8,941 nt of DNA, taken from NCBI GenBank assembly GCA_031269205.1, contig JAISZM010000059.1, positions 1-8,941 of the forward strand. Direction: 5' to 3'. Within the stretch, counting starts at the first letter, position 1; each line of letters opens with the position of its first letter. This document shows positions 1-6,593 of this stretch, piece after piece. This stretch comes from Eubacteriales Family XIII. Incertae Sedis bacterium. Its GTDB lineage: Bacteria > Bacillota > Clostridia > Peptostreptococcales > Anaerovoracaceae. A model generated the notes under the pieces. It saw nothing but the letters and a program-made list of their open reading frames with translations. It was not told the origin of the DNA and ran no database searches. The translations under genes were made by a program, and so were the position numbers.

Positions 1-1721
1 AAGCCGTGCTCGGCCATGACCGAAGCCACGTGCGCGTGGTGATGCTGCACGGGCAGGAGTTCGACGCCATCGTATCCCTTCGCTCTGTCGGTCGTTCTGT
101 ACAGCGGATGCAGATCATACGCTACCACTCCCGGCTCTATGCCGAAGAAACTCCGCATATCTTTCAGGTTTTCTTCGTACACTTTTTCGGTTTCGATGTT
201 GTTCATGTCTCCTATGTGCTGGCTCAGGTAGACGAAACTGCCCTTCGTCAGAGCGAAGGCGTTTTTCAGGTCCGCGCCCGCCGCTAATATCTGATCGTCC
301 TTCGACAGCCGGTCCGTGCCGCGCACATAGATCGGCACGGGCGTCCAGCCCTTCGCGCGGCGTATGATCTGCGGGGTTCCGTCTATCACGCGCGTCACGG
401 AGTCGTCGAGCCTCCGAGCTATACGCCTCTCGTTGTACAGCACGCCGGCTACGCGTTCGTCGCGTTCGGCCGCGGAGAACATCTCGCCGTCGTCGCAGAT
501 GATCGGCAGATCCGAAATGTTAGCGCTCGTCATGATGAGCGGGCCGAGCGCTTCAACCAGAAGATACTGCAACGCCATGGACGGCAGAAAGGCGCCGACG
601 AATCTGCTCGTAGACATAGCCCCCTCCGCAAAGGGGACGAAAGGGGACGGTACGATTTTGTCACGAGGGGCGAAGGTTGTGTCCGATCCCCTTTTGTTCA
701 ACAGGGGGATGTCCCACGGCGACATCGAACACGCCGTGCGAACGCCAGCGCGTTTCGCGAGTTTGTCGAACGGATCGTCCGAATAGCATGAGGGGGGTTC
801 ACGCCGTTGTTCCAAGAGAACTATCGGGCGTTTGGGCGAGGTCAACAAGGTCTCCTCCACCGCGTTCACCTCGCAGTATTCGCGCACCTGCTCGATCGAA
901 GCGAACATCACGGCGAACGGTTTGTGTTCGCGCACTTTGACGTCACGGAGGTTTCGTATCGCCGCTTCGTCGCACGGATCGCACGCGAGGTAATACCCGC
1001 CGACGCCCTTCAGCGCTATGACGTCTCCCTTCGCGATCGCGTCTATCGCGGCGGATATATCCGCGTCGGAACACAAAAAAGCGCGTCCTTGTTTCCCGGT
1101 AGCTACGTCCGCGTCGGGGTTTGACGCGCGCTGTGGAGTCCGGGCTTTGCCCGGACTCCACAGCGCGCGGGGTCCGCAATCGTGGCACGATACCGTCTGC
1201 GCGTGATAGCGACGGCTTGCCGGGTCAACGTATTCCCCTTCGCAAAACGCGCACATCGGAAAGTCCTCCATCGTCGTCGTACCTCTGTCGTAGGGCAGGC
1301 GCTCCAGTATCGTGTAGCGCGGGCCGCAGTTCGTACAGCTGATAAACGGATGCAGGTAACGCGGGTCAGAGGGATCGCGGAACTCCGCGAGGCATTCGTC
1401 GCATACCGCGATATCCGCGGGCACGGTCGCTATCTCATCCTCGGCGGCCGCGCTCGAAACTATGCGAAAGTCGTCGAAGCGCACCGCGTCCACTATCTCG
1501 CGATCTATGCGTATGATGTCCGCCATGCGCGGCTTGCCGGCGCGTACGGCCTCGATAAAAGTGTCGATGCGTTCGGGTTCATCCGTCACGATGAGCTGCA
1601 CGAACGCGCCCATGTTTCGCACCTGACCTTTCATGCGATGCTTAGCCGCGATTCTAGAAAGCGTCGGTCTGAAGCCGACGCCCTGTACAATGCCAAAGAA
1701 GGTTACGACCTCGGTAATCAT
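1..1721 (-). CDS. hypF: Carbamoyltransferase HypF, [NiFe] hydrogenase maturation protein (C-terminal part beyond window)
   Basis: HypF uses carbamoyl phosphate and ATP to make the carbamoyl group that, with HypE, becomes the CN ligands of the NiFe site; it is cytosolic. The first 573 codons are in the window without a stop; family members are about 750-770 residues. Visible in order: an acylphosphatase domain (residues 1-90; GIVQGVGFRP at 10-19 with Arg18, and Asn36); a double zinc finger with Cys pairs 107/110, 129/132, 157/160 and 179/182, giving the family spacing C-X2-C-X18-C-X2-C-X24-C-X2-C-X18-C-X2-C; a YrdC-like domain (about 212-465; GDVIALKGVGGYYLACD, LTSPKRPIVLL, LIMTSANIS, RRLDDSVTRVIDG); then the start of the Kae1-like domain (AAGADLKNAFAL, SQHIGDM, HHHAH at 560-564). 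The ATG overlaps the previous stop as ATGA and lacks a good own ribosome binding site, so translation is probably coupled. Two extra in-frame segments (185-199 and roughly 335-368) look like inserted repeats; the frame is intact. Confidence 0.96.
   Translation of the reverse strand, partial: MITEVVTFFGIVQGVGFRPTLSRIAAKHRMKGQVRNMGAFVQLIVTDEPERIDTFIEAVRAGKPRMADIIRIDREIVDAVRFDDFRIVSSAAAEDEIATVPADIAVCDECLAEFRDPSDPRYLHPFISCTNCGPRYTILERLPYDRGTTTMEDFPMCAFCEGEYVDPASRRYHAQTVSCHDCGPRALWSPGKARTPQRASNPDADVATGKQGRAFLCSDADISAAIDAIAKGDVIALKGVGGYYLACDPCDEAAIRNLRDVKVREHKPFAVMFASIEQVREYCEVNAVEETLLTSPKRPIVLLEQRREPPSCYSDDPFDKLAKRAGVRTACSMSPWDIPLLNKRGSDTTFAPRDKIVPSPFVPFAEGAMSTSRFVGAFLPSMALQYLLVEALGPLIMTSANISDLPIICDDGEMFSAAERDERVAGVLYNERRIARRLDDSVTRVIDGTPQIIRRAKGWTPVPIYVRGTDRLSKDDQILAAGADLKNAFALTKGSFVYLSQHIGDMNNIETEKVYEENLKDMRSFFGIEPGVVAYDLHPLYRTTDRAKGYDGVELLPVQHHHAHVASVMAEHG
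618..722. repeat. Repeat-like in-frame insertion in the hypF YrdC-like domain
   Basis: This stretch encodes about residues 334-368 of HypF, between RPIVLL (298-303) and VGAFLPSMALQYLL (375-388). As I recall the family, some 20-25 residues link these blocks; here there are about 70. The DNA is unlike the flanks. It has two adjacent copies of AAAGGGGACG (630-639, 640-649), an inverted match CCGATCCCCTTTT at 683-695 that pairs with the second copy through a one-base bulge, and outer runs of C (620-624) and G (703-707). GGGGAC-rich inverted repeats of this look resemble REP-type elements, but the family is not identified and the borders are approximate; the extra segment may reach to about 790. 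The frame remains open throughout. Confidence 0.55.
1125..1169. repeat. Perfect 45-bp palindrome inside hypF (21-bp arms, TTT loop)
   Basis: Arms 1125-1145 and 1149-1169 are perfectly complementary around a 3-base loop (TTT on the plus strand). The element is exactly 15 codons long and lies in register with the hypF frame, encoding residues 185-199 (RALWSPGKARTPQRA). It sits in the linker between the last zinc-finger cysteine (Cys182) and the YrdC-like domain, where HypF proteins tolerate length variation. It resembles a small mobile palindromic repeat accepted in-frame, like the palindromic elements known inside Rickettsia genes; that comparison is inference. It is unlikely to be a terminator: there is no U-tract, and the reading frame continues on both sides. 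Confidence 0.85.
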
Positions 1722-2821
1722 CCTGTACCGCGTGGACCTTGACGCGATCCGCCCCTTCTCCTCGGAGCGCTTTTGTTCCCTCTGCCTTGCTTGCCTGAAC
1801 TGTTTCTTCCGGCCCTATTCGCGACGACGGTCTCCTTACTTCGCGCGGGCGTCTCGACTTCGGACGGAGCGTCGGCGCTCATCGCGCTCTTATCCGCGGA
1901 CTTCTCTTCGGCTGGCGTCATGTCGTCGGAACCGGCGGAGACGGGGGACTCCACAACGCGGCGGTAGTTCTCGTAATCTTCGGCGACATACACCTCATGC
2001 TCCTTCAACTCCTCTATGTCAGGAATGATCCGCTCGTTCAGATAAACCGACGGCGCGGGCGGCTCATAGATCTCTTCCTCTTCCTCGTCCTCTTCCTCCT
2101 CATACTCGGCTTTGAGCGCGAGGCTCTCGAGCCGATCCCAGCGTTCCTCGCGCTTTATCGTGCAGTAGGTCATGAGCACGGAGAGCACGAAGAAGTAGGA
2201 AACGACATCCAGCGCGAAAGCGACGAGGTAGATGTAAAACTCGACCTCGCCGAAGTTCCCGTCGAGGATCGTCATGGTGTGGTTGTAGACGATGAAAACG
2301 GCCGAGCAGAGATAGGACAGGATGGCGACGACGGCGGCCACCCAACCGAAAGCCTGCGCGACGCGAAAGGCGGGCAGCGCTATGACCAGGATGAGATAGA
2401 ACGCCGTGATGGCGGCGATGGCGGCGTACGGAACAAAAATTGCGTATTCCAGCGATTCATAGATGTCCTTGAACTTTTCCTGGATGGGGGATATCTTCTC
2501 GTATTCCGTATAGAGGGAGAACAGATAGATGAACAGAGGGATCAACAGAATCAACCGATACCAGAAGTTCGTGCGCCGAGGCGATGTTATGAATGCGAGC
2601 AGCGCAATCGAGCCGAACAGCGCGATGTAGACGAATACTCCCTGAGTGGAATCGCCGGCCTCGGGAACGCCCTGTACCGTGAGTACCACGCCGGACAAGT
2701 CGGCCTGCAGCGCGTTCCAGTAATACCCCAGCGGTTGGCTTATGGCAATGTGAACCGCCGCGAGCGCTATCATCGCGAGCGCGGAGCTCTTTATTTTTCT
2801 AAAACAATAATCGTCTGTCAT
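1718..2821 (-). CDS. Unrecognised six-helix membrane protein with charged C-terminal tail
   Basis: I do not recognise the family. From ATG 2821 the protein is 367 residues. Six likely transmembrane helices lie at about 12-29, 61-79, 88-105, 127-150, 155-179 and 194-219. The last third (220-367) is hydrophilic: an acidic block (YEEEEDEEEEEIY, 240-252), a region rich in Glu, Ser, Ala and Pro, and a basic Gly/Arg end (GNKSAPRRRGGSRQGPRGTG). No cofactor motif is visible. It begins 8 bases after echF and its TGA overlaps the hypF ATG (ATGA), so it is expressed with the hydrogenase and is probably an accessory, assembly or anchoring factor (inference). The start is uncertain: an ATG at 2860, also with a purine-rich run right against it, would add 13 residues and overlap echF by 31 bases. 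An even earlier start at 2890 lies deep inside echF and is unlikely. Confidence 0.85.
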   Translation of the reverse strand: MTDDYCFRKIKSSALAMIALAAVHIAISQPLGYYWNALQADLSGVVLTVQGVPEAGDSTQGVFVYIALFGSIALLAFITSPRRTNFWYRLILLIPLFIYLFSLYTEYEKISPIQEKFKDIYESLEYAIFVPYAAIAAITAFYLILVIALPAFRVAQAFGWVAAVVAILSYLCSAVFIVYNHTMTILDGNFGEVEFYIYLVAFALDVVSYFFVLSVLMTYCTIKREERWDRLESLALKAEYEEEEDEEEEEIYEPPAPSVYLNERIIPDIEELKEHEVYVAEDYENYRRVVESPVSAGSDDMTPAEEKSADKSAMSADAPSEVETPARSKETVVANRAGRNSSGKQGRGNKSAPRRRGGSRQGPRGTG

Positions 2822-2829
2822 CCCTTTGA

Positions 2830-3369
2830 CTACTCGATTTTGAGGCTGTTTTTCGGGCATCCCTCCAAACAGAGTCCGCACCTCGTACACTTATCGTCGT
2901 CCACCTCCCATTTTTTCTCCTTGCGAACCACCGTAATCGCCTCCTGCGGGCATTTCTTCGCGCATATTCCGCAGAACACGCAGGTGTCGTCGCACTGCAA
3001 GCTGCCCTCGTTCGCCGCGGCGCCCTGCTCTTCGGGCTTCTCAAACGTATCCACGATCTTGTAAGCGGCGGGCGTCGTGTACGTCGCCTCGTTCAGGAGG
3101 CATGTCTTCGGACAGACTTCGACGCAACAGCTGCACTGTATGCACTGCATACGCTTGATCGACCACGTCTTCGCGTCGCGGGAGACGGTGATCGCGTCCG
3201 TCGGGCACTTCTTGCCGCAGATACCGCAGAGAATGCACGCCTCCATATCGACAGAGATATGCCCCCTCGTCCGCTCCGTCCACTCGCGCGGTATGACCGG
3301 GTACATGAGCGTAGCCGGCTTACCGCCGAGACTGCGCATGATCATCTTTCCTATTTTCAATCCAGGCAT
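2830..3369 (-). CDS. echF: Ech hydrogenase ferredoxin-like subunit EchF, four [4Fe-4S] motifs
   Basis: Polyferredoxin subunit expected to carry electrons from soluble ferredoxin to the small subunit on the cytoplasmic face. From ATG 3369 it is 179 residues. The N-terminus (KIGKMIMRSLGGKPATLMYP) matches the HycF/NuoI/EchF docking segment. Four CX2CX2CX3CP motifs have cysteines at 45/48/51/55, 76/79/82/86, 130/133/136/140 and 161/164/167/171, so up to four [4Fe-4S] clusters. EchF-type subunits usually have two motifs in about 120-140 residues. The halves 45-90 and 130-175 are alike (CGICGKKCPTDAITV against CGICAKKCPQEAITV), pointing to duplication of the two-cluster unit, joined by an Ala/Glu/Gly linker near 110-125. 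A GTG at 3378, directly after the echE stop, is an alternative start. The gene begins 9 bases after echE. Confidence 0.93.
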   Translation of the reverse strand: MPGLKIGKMIMRSLGGKPATLMYPVIPREWTERTRGHISVDMEACILCGICGKKCPTDAITVSRDAKTWSIKRMQCIQCSCCVEVCPKTCLLNEATYTTPAAYKIVDTFEKPEEQGAAANEGSLQCDDTCVFCGICAKKCPQEAITVVRKEKKWEVDDDKCTRCGLCLEGCPKNSLKIE

Positions 3370-3378
3370 ACCCCTCAC

Positions 3379-4458
3379 CTACCTCTCTGTACAACTGATG
3401 CACGGGTCTATCGTCAGCACCAACACCGGCACGTCCGCGAGGTCGCAGCCCTGAAGCATCTTCACGAGCGCGGGGATGTTCGCGTTCGTGGGCGTACGCA
3501 CCCTGATGCGCTCGAGGAACTTGCTGCCGTTCCCCTTGCTGTAATAATAAGCCTCGCCTCGCGGCTGCTCCATGCGGCCGACGAATTCACCCTGCGGATT
3601 GCCCTTCACCTTCACATCGATAGCGCCGTCGGGCATCCTGGCCGCCGCACGCGCGATGAGGTCGATCGACTGAAAGATTTCCCTGACCCTGACCCTGCAA
3701 CGCGCCATGCTGTCGCCGCCTTCTTCGACGCAGGGTTCGAAACCGAGTTCCGCGTAGGCGCCGTGCCCGTCGAGCCTGACGTCCGCCCCCACGCCCGAAG
3801 CCCTCGCCACGGGGCCGACCGCGCAGAGTTCCCGCGCATCGTCCTCGGACAGTACGCCGACGCCCTCGAGCCTGTTCTTGACGGACAGGTCCTCGAGAAA
3901 CACCTCCGTCAGTTCCTCGAGTTCGGGTATCATGCCGTTCAGGGTCTCCGCTATCTCCGCGAGCTTTTCGTCCGTGACATCCTTGCGGATGCCGCCGACC
4001 TTGCAGACGGAAAATATGACGCGCCCGCCCGTCGTTTCCTCGAAGATATCGAGCACGGTCTCGCGCAATCTCCAACTGTGCATGAAAAGGCTCTCGAAGC
4101 CGAAAGCGTCCGCGAGAAGGCCAAGCCAAAGCAGATGGCTGTGTATACGGCCGAGTTCGTGCCATATCGTGCGTAGGTACTCGGCGCGCGGCGGCACGGC
4201 GACGCCGAGGTTGCCCTCGATGGTCTTGCAGTAGCCCCAGCCGTGGCCGAAGCTGCAGATGCCGCAGATGCGCTCTATGACGTAGACCATCTCGGGCCAC
4301 TCGTTTTTCTCGACGAGCTTTTCGAGCCCGCGATGGATGAATCCGATGGACGGTATCGCCTCAACGACCGTTTCGTCCTCTATGACGAGATCGAGATGTA
4401 TGGGTTCGGGCAGTACGGGGTGTTGGGGCCCGAAGGGTATGACCGTTCGTTTCGCCAT
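3379..4458 (-). CDS. echE: Ech [NiFe] hydrogenase large (catalytic) subunit EchE
   Basis: Catalytic subunit that reduces protons to H2, or the reverse, at a NiFe(CN)2CO centre; homologous to NuoD of complex I. It has 359 residues. The N-terminal nickel motif is RICGICSFGH (Cys65, Cys68, His72), and the C-terminal motif is DPCISCTER (Cys353, Cys356), so all four metal-binding cysteines are present. Other family blocks are FGPQHPVLPEP (9-19) and IGFIHRGLEKL (38-48). The protein ends at the Arg of the C-terminal motif, with no tail for a HycI/HybD-type endopeptidase; this is also known for CooH and Methanosarcina EchE. ATG 4458 overlaps the echD stop by one base (TAATG) and has AAAGGAGG 9 bases upstream. 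The frame stays open further upstream within echD, but that extension is Arg/Gly-rich shadow sequence. Confidence 0.97.
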   Translation of the reverse strand: MAKRTVIPFGPQHPVLPEPIHLDLVIEDETVVEAIPSIGFIHRGLEKLVEKNEWPEMVYVIERICGICSFGHGWGYCKTIEGNLGVAVPPRAEYLRTIWHELGRIHSHLLWLGLLADAFGFESLFMHSWRLRETVLDIFEETTGGRVIFSVCKVGGIRKDVTDEKLAEIAETLNGMIPELEELTEVFLEDLSVKNRLEGVGVLSEDDARELCAVGPVARASGVGADVRLDGHGAYAELGFEPCVEEGGDSMARCRVRVREIFQSIDLIARAAARMPDGAIDVKVKGNPQGEFVGRMEQPRGEAYYYSKGNGSKFLERIRVRTPTNANIPALVKMLQGCDLADVPVLVLTIDPCISCTER

Positions 4459-4967
4459 TACGCCTCGCCTCCTTTCTTTTCGTCCGCGCCGTCGGTGTCG
4501 ACGGAAGTCTCGTCGGCCGCGCCGACGGTGTCGGCGTCGTCGGCGGAAGCCGCGGCGGCCGCGCCGTCGTCCACGTCGCCGTCGTCCGCCGCGCTCACCG
4601 CCGCGGGATTCCACGGCGTGGGCATGGCCGTCTTGAAGAAGTGTCCGCCATAATCCAGCGCGAGATTTTTGAATGTGACGCCGAAGAGGTCGTGCATCTC
4701 GTTCTCGTAGATGAAGGCCGGCCAATATATCCCCGATATACTCTGTATCTCGGGCCTCTTTTCGTCGAGGCTGACCTTCAGATTCTTCAGTATCTCGTCC
4801 TTCTCGAACGAATACAGGAGTTCGACCCCGCCTTCCGTCTTTGTCGCGCAGGCCTGTCCGAGGCGATAGCCCGCCGTTTTGACGTCGGCGACCGACGCGA
4901 GCAGATCGGATGCCTCTATGGCCCGAATGTCCTGTATCAGATCCTTCCTTTCACTCGTCTCACTCAT
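4458..4967 (-). CDS. echD: Ech hydrogenase NuoC-like subunit EchD with acidic tail
   Basis: Hydrophilic structural subunit, homologous to the 30-kDa NuoC subunit of complex I, linking the large and small subunits; no cofactor is expected. It has 169 residues. The family signature is at 81-96 (YWPAFIYENEMHDLFG), followed by VTFKNLALDYGGHFFK. After about residue 120 comes a low-complexity acidic tail rich in Ala and Asp (123-160) ending DEKKGGEA; the codons of this end also hold the ribosome binding site of echE. The tail goes beyond the ordinary EchD core and is probably disordered. The start at 4967 overlaps the end of echC by 8 bases and has AAGGAGGGG 4 bases upstream. Assignment rests on the signature and on the canonical position between echC and echE. 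Confidence 0.93.
   Translation of the reverse strand: MSETSERKDLIQDIRAIEASDLLASVADVKTAGYRLGQACATKTEGGVELLYSFEKDEILKNLKVSLDEKRPEIQSISGIYWPAFIYENEMHDLFGVTFKNLALDYGGHFFKTAMPTPWNPAAVSAADDGDVDDGAAAAASADDADTVGAADETSVDTDGADEKKGGEA
4468..4475 (-). promoter_or_regulatory. Ribosome binding site of echE
   Basis: AAAGGAGG lies 9 bases before ATG 4458 and is embedded in the last codons of echD. It supports 4458 as the true echE start over the upstream open frame. Confidence 0.85.
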
Positions 4968-5679
4968 CGTTCCCCTCCTTATCCTTGCCGGAAGCGTTAT
5001 CGTCGTCGGGGGCGGCGGCCTTCTCGTCCGAAGAAACGACCTCAGCCTTCTCGGCCTTCTCGTTCGAAGAAACGACCTCAGCTTTCTCGGCTTTCACGTC
5101 CTCGTCGTCGGGGGCGGCGCCGAAATATTTCACCTCGACGTCGTCGCCCGGCAGGATCGGTTCCTCGGGTGGCTCGGGTGGCGCACCGTCGGGAAGGTCG
5201 AATGCGTCGGGATCCGCGACGTCGCCGATAGCTGCCGCGGCCTCATGCGAATGCTTCTCCCTGACCTTCTTCTTCTCGTCGAGCGCGCCGAGGGCCTTGA
5301 CGACGCCGTCGATGATGGCCTCGGGCCTCGCGGCGCAGCCCGGCACGTAGACGTCGACGGGGATGACCGTATCGACGCCCCCCATGATATTGTAACAATC
5401 CTTGAACACGCCGCCCGAAGTCGCGCAGATGCCTATGGCAGCCACAACCTTGGGTTCGGGCATCTGCTCGTATATCTGCTTGACGACGCTGATGTTCTGT
5501 TCGTTGATGGAGCCTGTGATGAGAAATATATCGGCGTGCTTAGGGTTGCCCGTATTGATGATGCCGAAGCGCTCGACATCGTACATCGGAGTGAGGCACG
5601 CGAGCACCTCTATGTCGCAACCGTTGCAGCTCGATCCGTCGTAATGTATGATCCAAGGACTCTTTGTTATGTAAGACAT
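4960..5679 (-). CDS. echC: Ech [NiFe] hydrogenase small subunit EchC (NuoB-like) with acidic repeat tail
   Basis: Small electron-transfer subunit carrying the [4Fe-4S] cluster next to the NiFe site, homologous to NuoB. It has 239 residues from ATG 5679. Cluster ligands are visible as Cys18 and Cys21 (SSCNGCDIE), Cys85 (GICATSGG) and Cys115 (PGCAARPE). The conserved core ends near 135; NuoB-like EchC proteins are usually about 150 residues. The extra 100 residues are Pro-, Glu-, Asp- and Ala-rich, with a repeated segment KAEKAEVVSS(N/D)E and two flanking APDD-type stretches. The start is fixed by AAAGGAGG 8 bases upstream. A longer frame back to 5787 would lie inside echB and has no family match. 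The gene begins 14 bases after echB and overlaps echD by 8 bases. Confidence 0.95.
   Translation of the reverse strand: MSYITKSPWIIHYDGSSCNGCDIEVLACLTPMYDVERFGIINTGNPKHADIFLITGSINEQNISVVKQIYEQMPEPKVVAAIGICATSGGVFKDCYNIMGGVDTVIPVDVYVPGCAARPEAIIDGVVKALGALDEKKKVREKHSHEAAAAIGDVADPDAFDLPDGAPPEPPEEPILPGDDVEVKYFGAAPDDEDVKAEKAEVVSSNEKAEKAEVVSSDEKAAAPDDDNASGKDKEGNDE
5021..5092. repeat. Two-copy 36-bp tandem repeat in the echC tail
   Basis: Units 5021-5056 and 5057-5092 match at 33 of 36 positions; all three differences are C/T on the plus strand. Each unit is 12 codons, so the frame is kept and residues near 197-220 repeat as KAEKAEVVSSNE and KAEKAEVVSSDE. A further shared stretch, TCGTCGTCGGGGGCGGCG, flanks the pair on both sides (about 5000 and 5103), so the whole acidic tail seems to have grown by local duplication. 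Confidence 0.85.
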
Positions 5680-5687
5680 ATTCGGCG

Positions 5688-5695
5688 CCTCCTTT
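5688..5695 (-). promoter_or_regulatory. Ribosome binding site of echC
   Basis: AAAGGAGG overlaps the echB stop codon and sits 8 bases before ATG 5679. It decides the echC start against the longer frame that opens inside echB. Confidence 0.88.
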
Positions 5696-6593
5696 ACATC
5701 ATGCCCTTGAGGTAATACAGCAGTATGAGATTGACGGCGCCGAAGGTGATCGTCACAAGCCAACTCGATTTGAGCGCAAACTGCCATTTCATCCTCGCGA
5801 AAGCGTTATCGATGAATATTTCGAGGAAGTAGGCGGCAAGCGCGACGACCACCCCTATGACGGCCATGTACCACGTCCCGTTCTGGAAGAACAGGAAGAT
5901 GAAGCCGAGCAGGAACACGTTCTCGTACCAATGCGCGATCTCTATGAGCGCGAGCGTCTTCCCCGAGAATTCCGTAGTCACCCCCTTGACGAGTTCCTGG
6001 TGCGCGTGGTGCGACAGCGACAGGTCGAAGGGCGACTTGCGGAATTTCATCGTGAGGATGAAAAGATAACCGATAAATATGCCTATGAGGTACAGGAGCG
6101 GTATGCCCCCGCTCGTGAGTCCCGCGCCCGTGATGATCTCACCGATGCGGAAACTGCCCGTCGTCATGTAGAGGCCGACCGCCGTCAACAGCACCATAGG
6201 CTCGTAGGCCATCATCTGCAGCAGCTCGCGCTCCGCTCCTATCTGGGAGTAAGGCGAGTTCGACGAGTAGGCGCCTATCACGAGGAAGAGGTTGGCCGTC
6301 GTCAGCGTGAAGATGACGAGCAGTAGGTTCTCCCCGAAGAAGAACAGGCCGCCCGTAACGACGATAAAGATGAGAAAACACATCACGTAGAAGTCCTGGC
6401 CGCTGTTCACGGTCACGGGTTCCTTCTCCATGAGTTTTCGCACGTCGTAGAAAGGCTGGAGTATCGGCGGGCCGTATCTGCCCTGCATACGAGCGGTGAT
6501 CCTCCTGTCCGCGCCCGAAAGCAACATCCCGACGAACGGGCCGGCTATGAGGTAACAGACGAGACCGATCACGGCGTAAATGCTGACTGTCAT
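5694..6593 (-). CDS. echB: Ech hydrogenase membrane subunit EchB (NuoH-like)
   Basis: Integral membrane subunit, homologous to NuoH and HycD, that anchors the hydrophilic arm and links redox chemistry to ion translocation. It has 299 residues, as expected, and about eight transmembrane helices (near 3-25, 67-86, 90-109, 127-145, 163-182, 215-236, 241-260 and 276-295). Conserved NuoH blocks are ADRRITARMQGRYGPP (28-43), QIGAERELLQMMAYEP (117-132, with buried acidic residues) and FRKSPFDLSLSHHAHQELVKG (184-204) followed by EFSG (208-211). ATG 6593 shares one base with the echA stop (TGATG) and has AGGGAGGAGG 9 bases upstream, so coupled translation with echA is likely. Confidence 0.96.
   Translation of the reverse strand: MTVSIYAVIGLVCYLIAGPFVGMLLSGADRRITARMQGRYGPPILQPFYDVRKLMEKEPVTVNSGQDFYVMCFLIFIVVTGGLFFFGENLLLVIFTLTTANLFLVIGAYSSNSPYSQIGAERELLQMMAYEPMVLLTAVGLYMTTGSFRIGEIITGAGLTSGGIPLLYLIGIFIGYLFILTMKFRKSPFDLSLSHHAHQELVKGVTTEFSGKTLALIEIAHWYENVFLLGFIFLFFQNGTWYMAVIGVVVALAAYFLEIFIDNAFARMKWQFALKSSWLVTITFGAVNLILLYYLKGMM

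Noticed and set aside
1125..1169. The hypF palindrome read as a transcription terminator
   Set aside because: No U-tract follows on either strand and the hypF frame continues for more than 370 codons past it within the window.
1997..3064. Long plus-strand open frame (355 codons) opposite the membrane protein and echF
   Set aside because: It is the antisense shadow of two genes. The minus-strand products have transmembrane helices and four ferredoxin motifs, while this product has no recognisable domain.
3679..3698. Three near-perfect GACCCT copies within echE
   Set aside because: They encode an Arg-Val-Arg-Val-Arg strand in a conserved enzyme; short coding periodicity is the simplest explanation.
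3259..4176. Plus-strand open frame of 305 codons opposite echE
   Set aside because: Antisense shadow of the hydrogenase large subunit, whose NiFe motifs are unmistakable; its composition is typical of GC-rich shadow frames.
4459..4725. N-terminal extension of echE back to 4725
   Set aside because: It encodes Arg/Gly-rich shadow sequence of the echD tail. The family N-terminus and the AAAGGAGG site fix the start at 4458.
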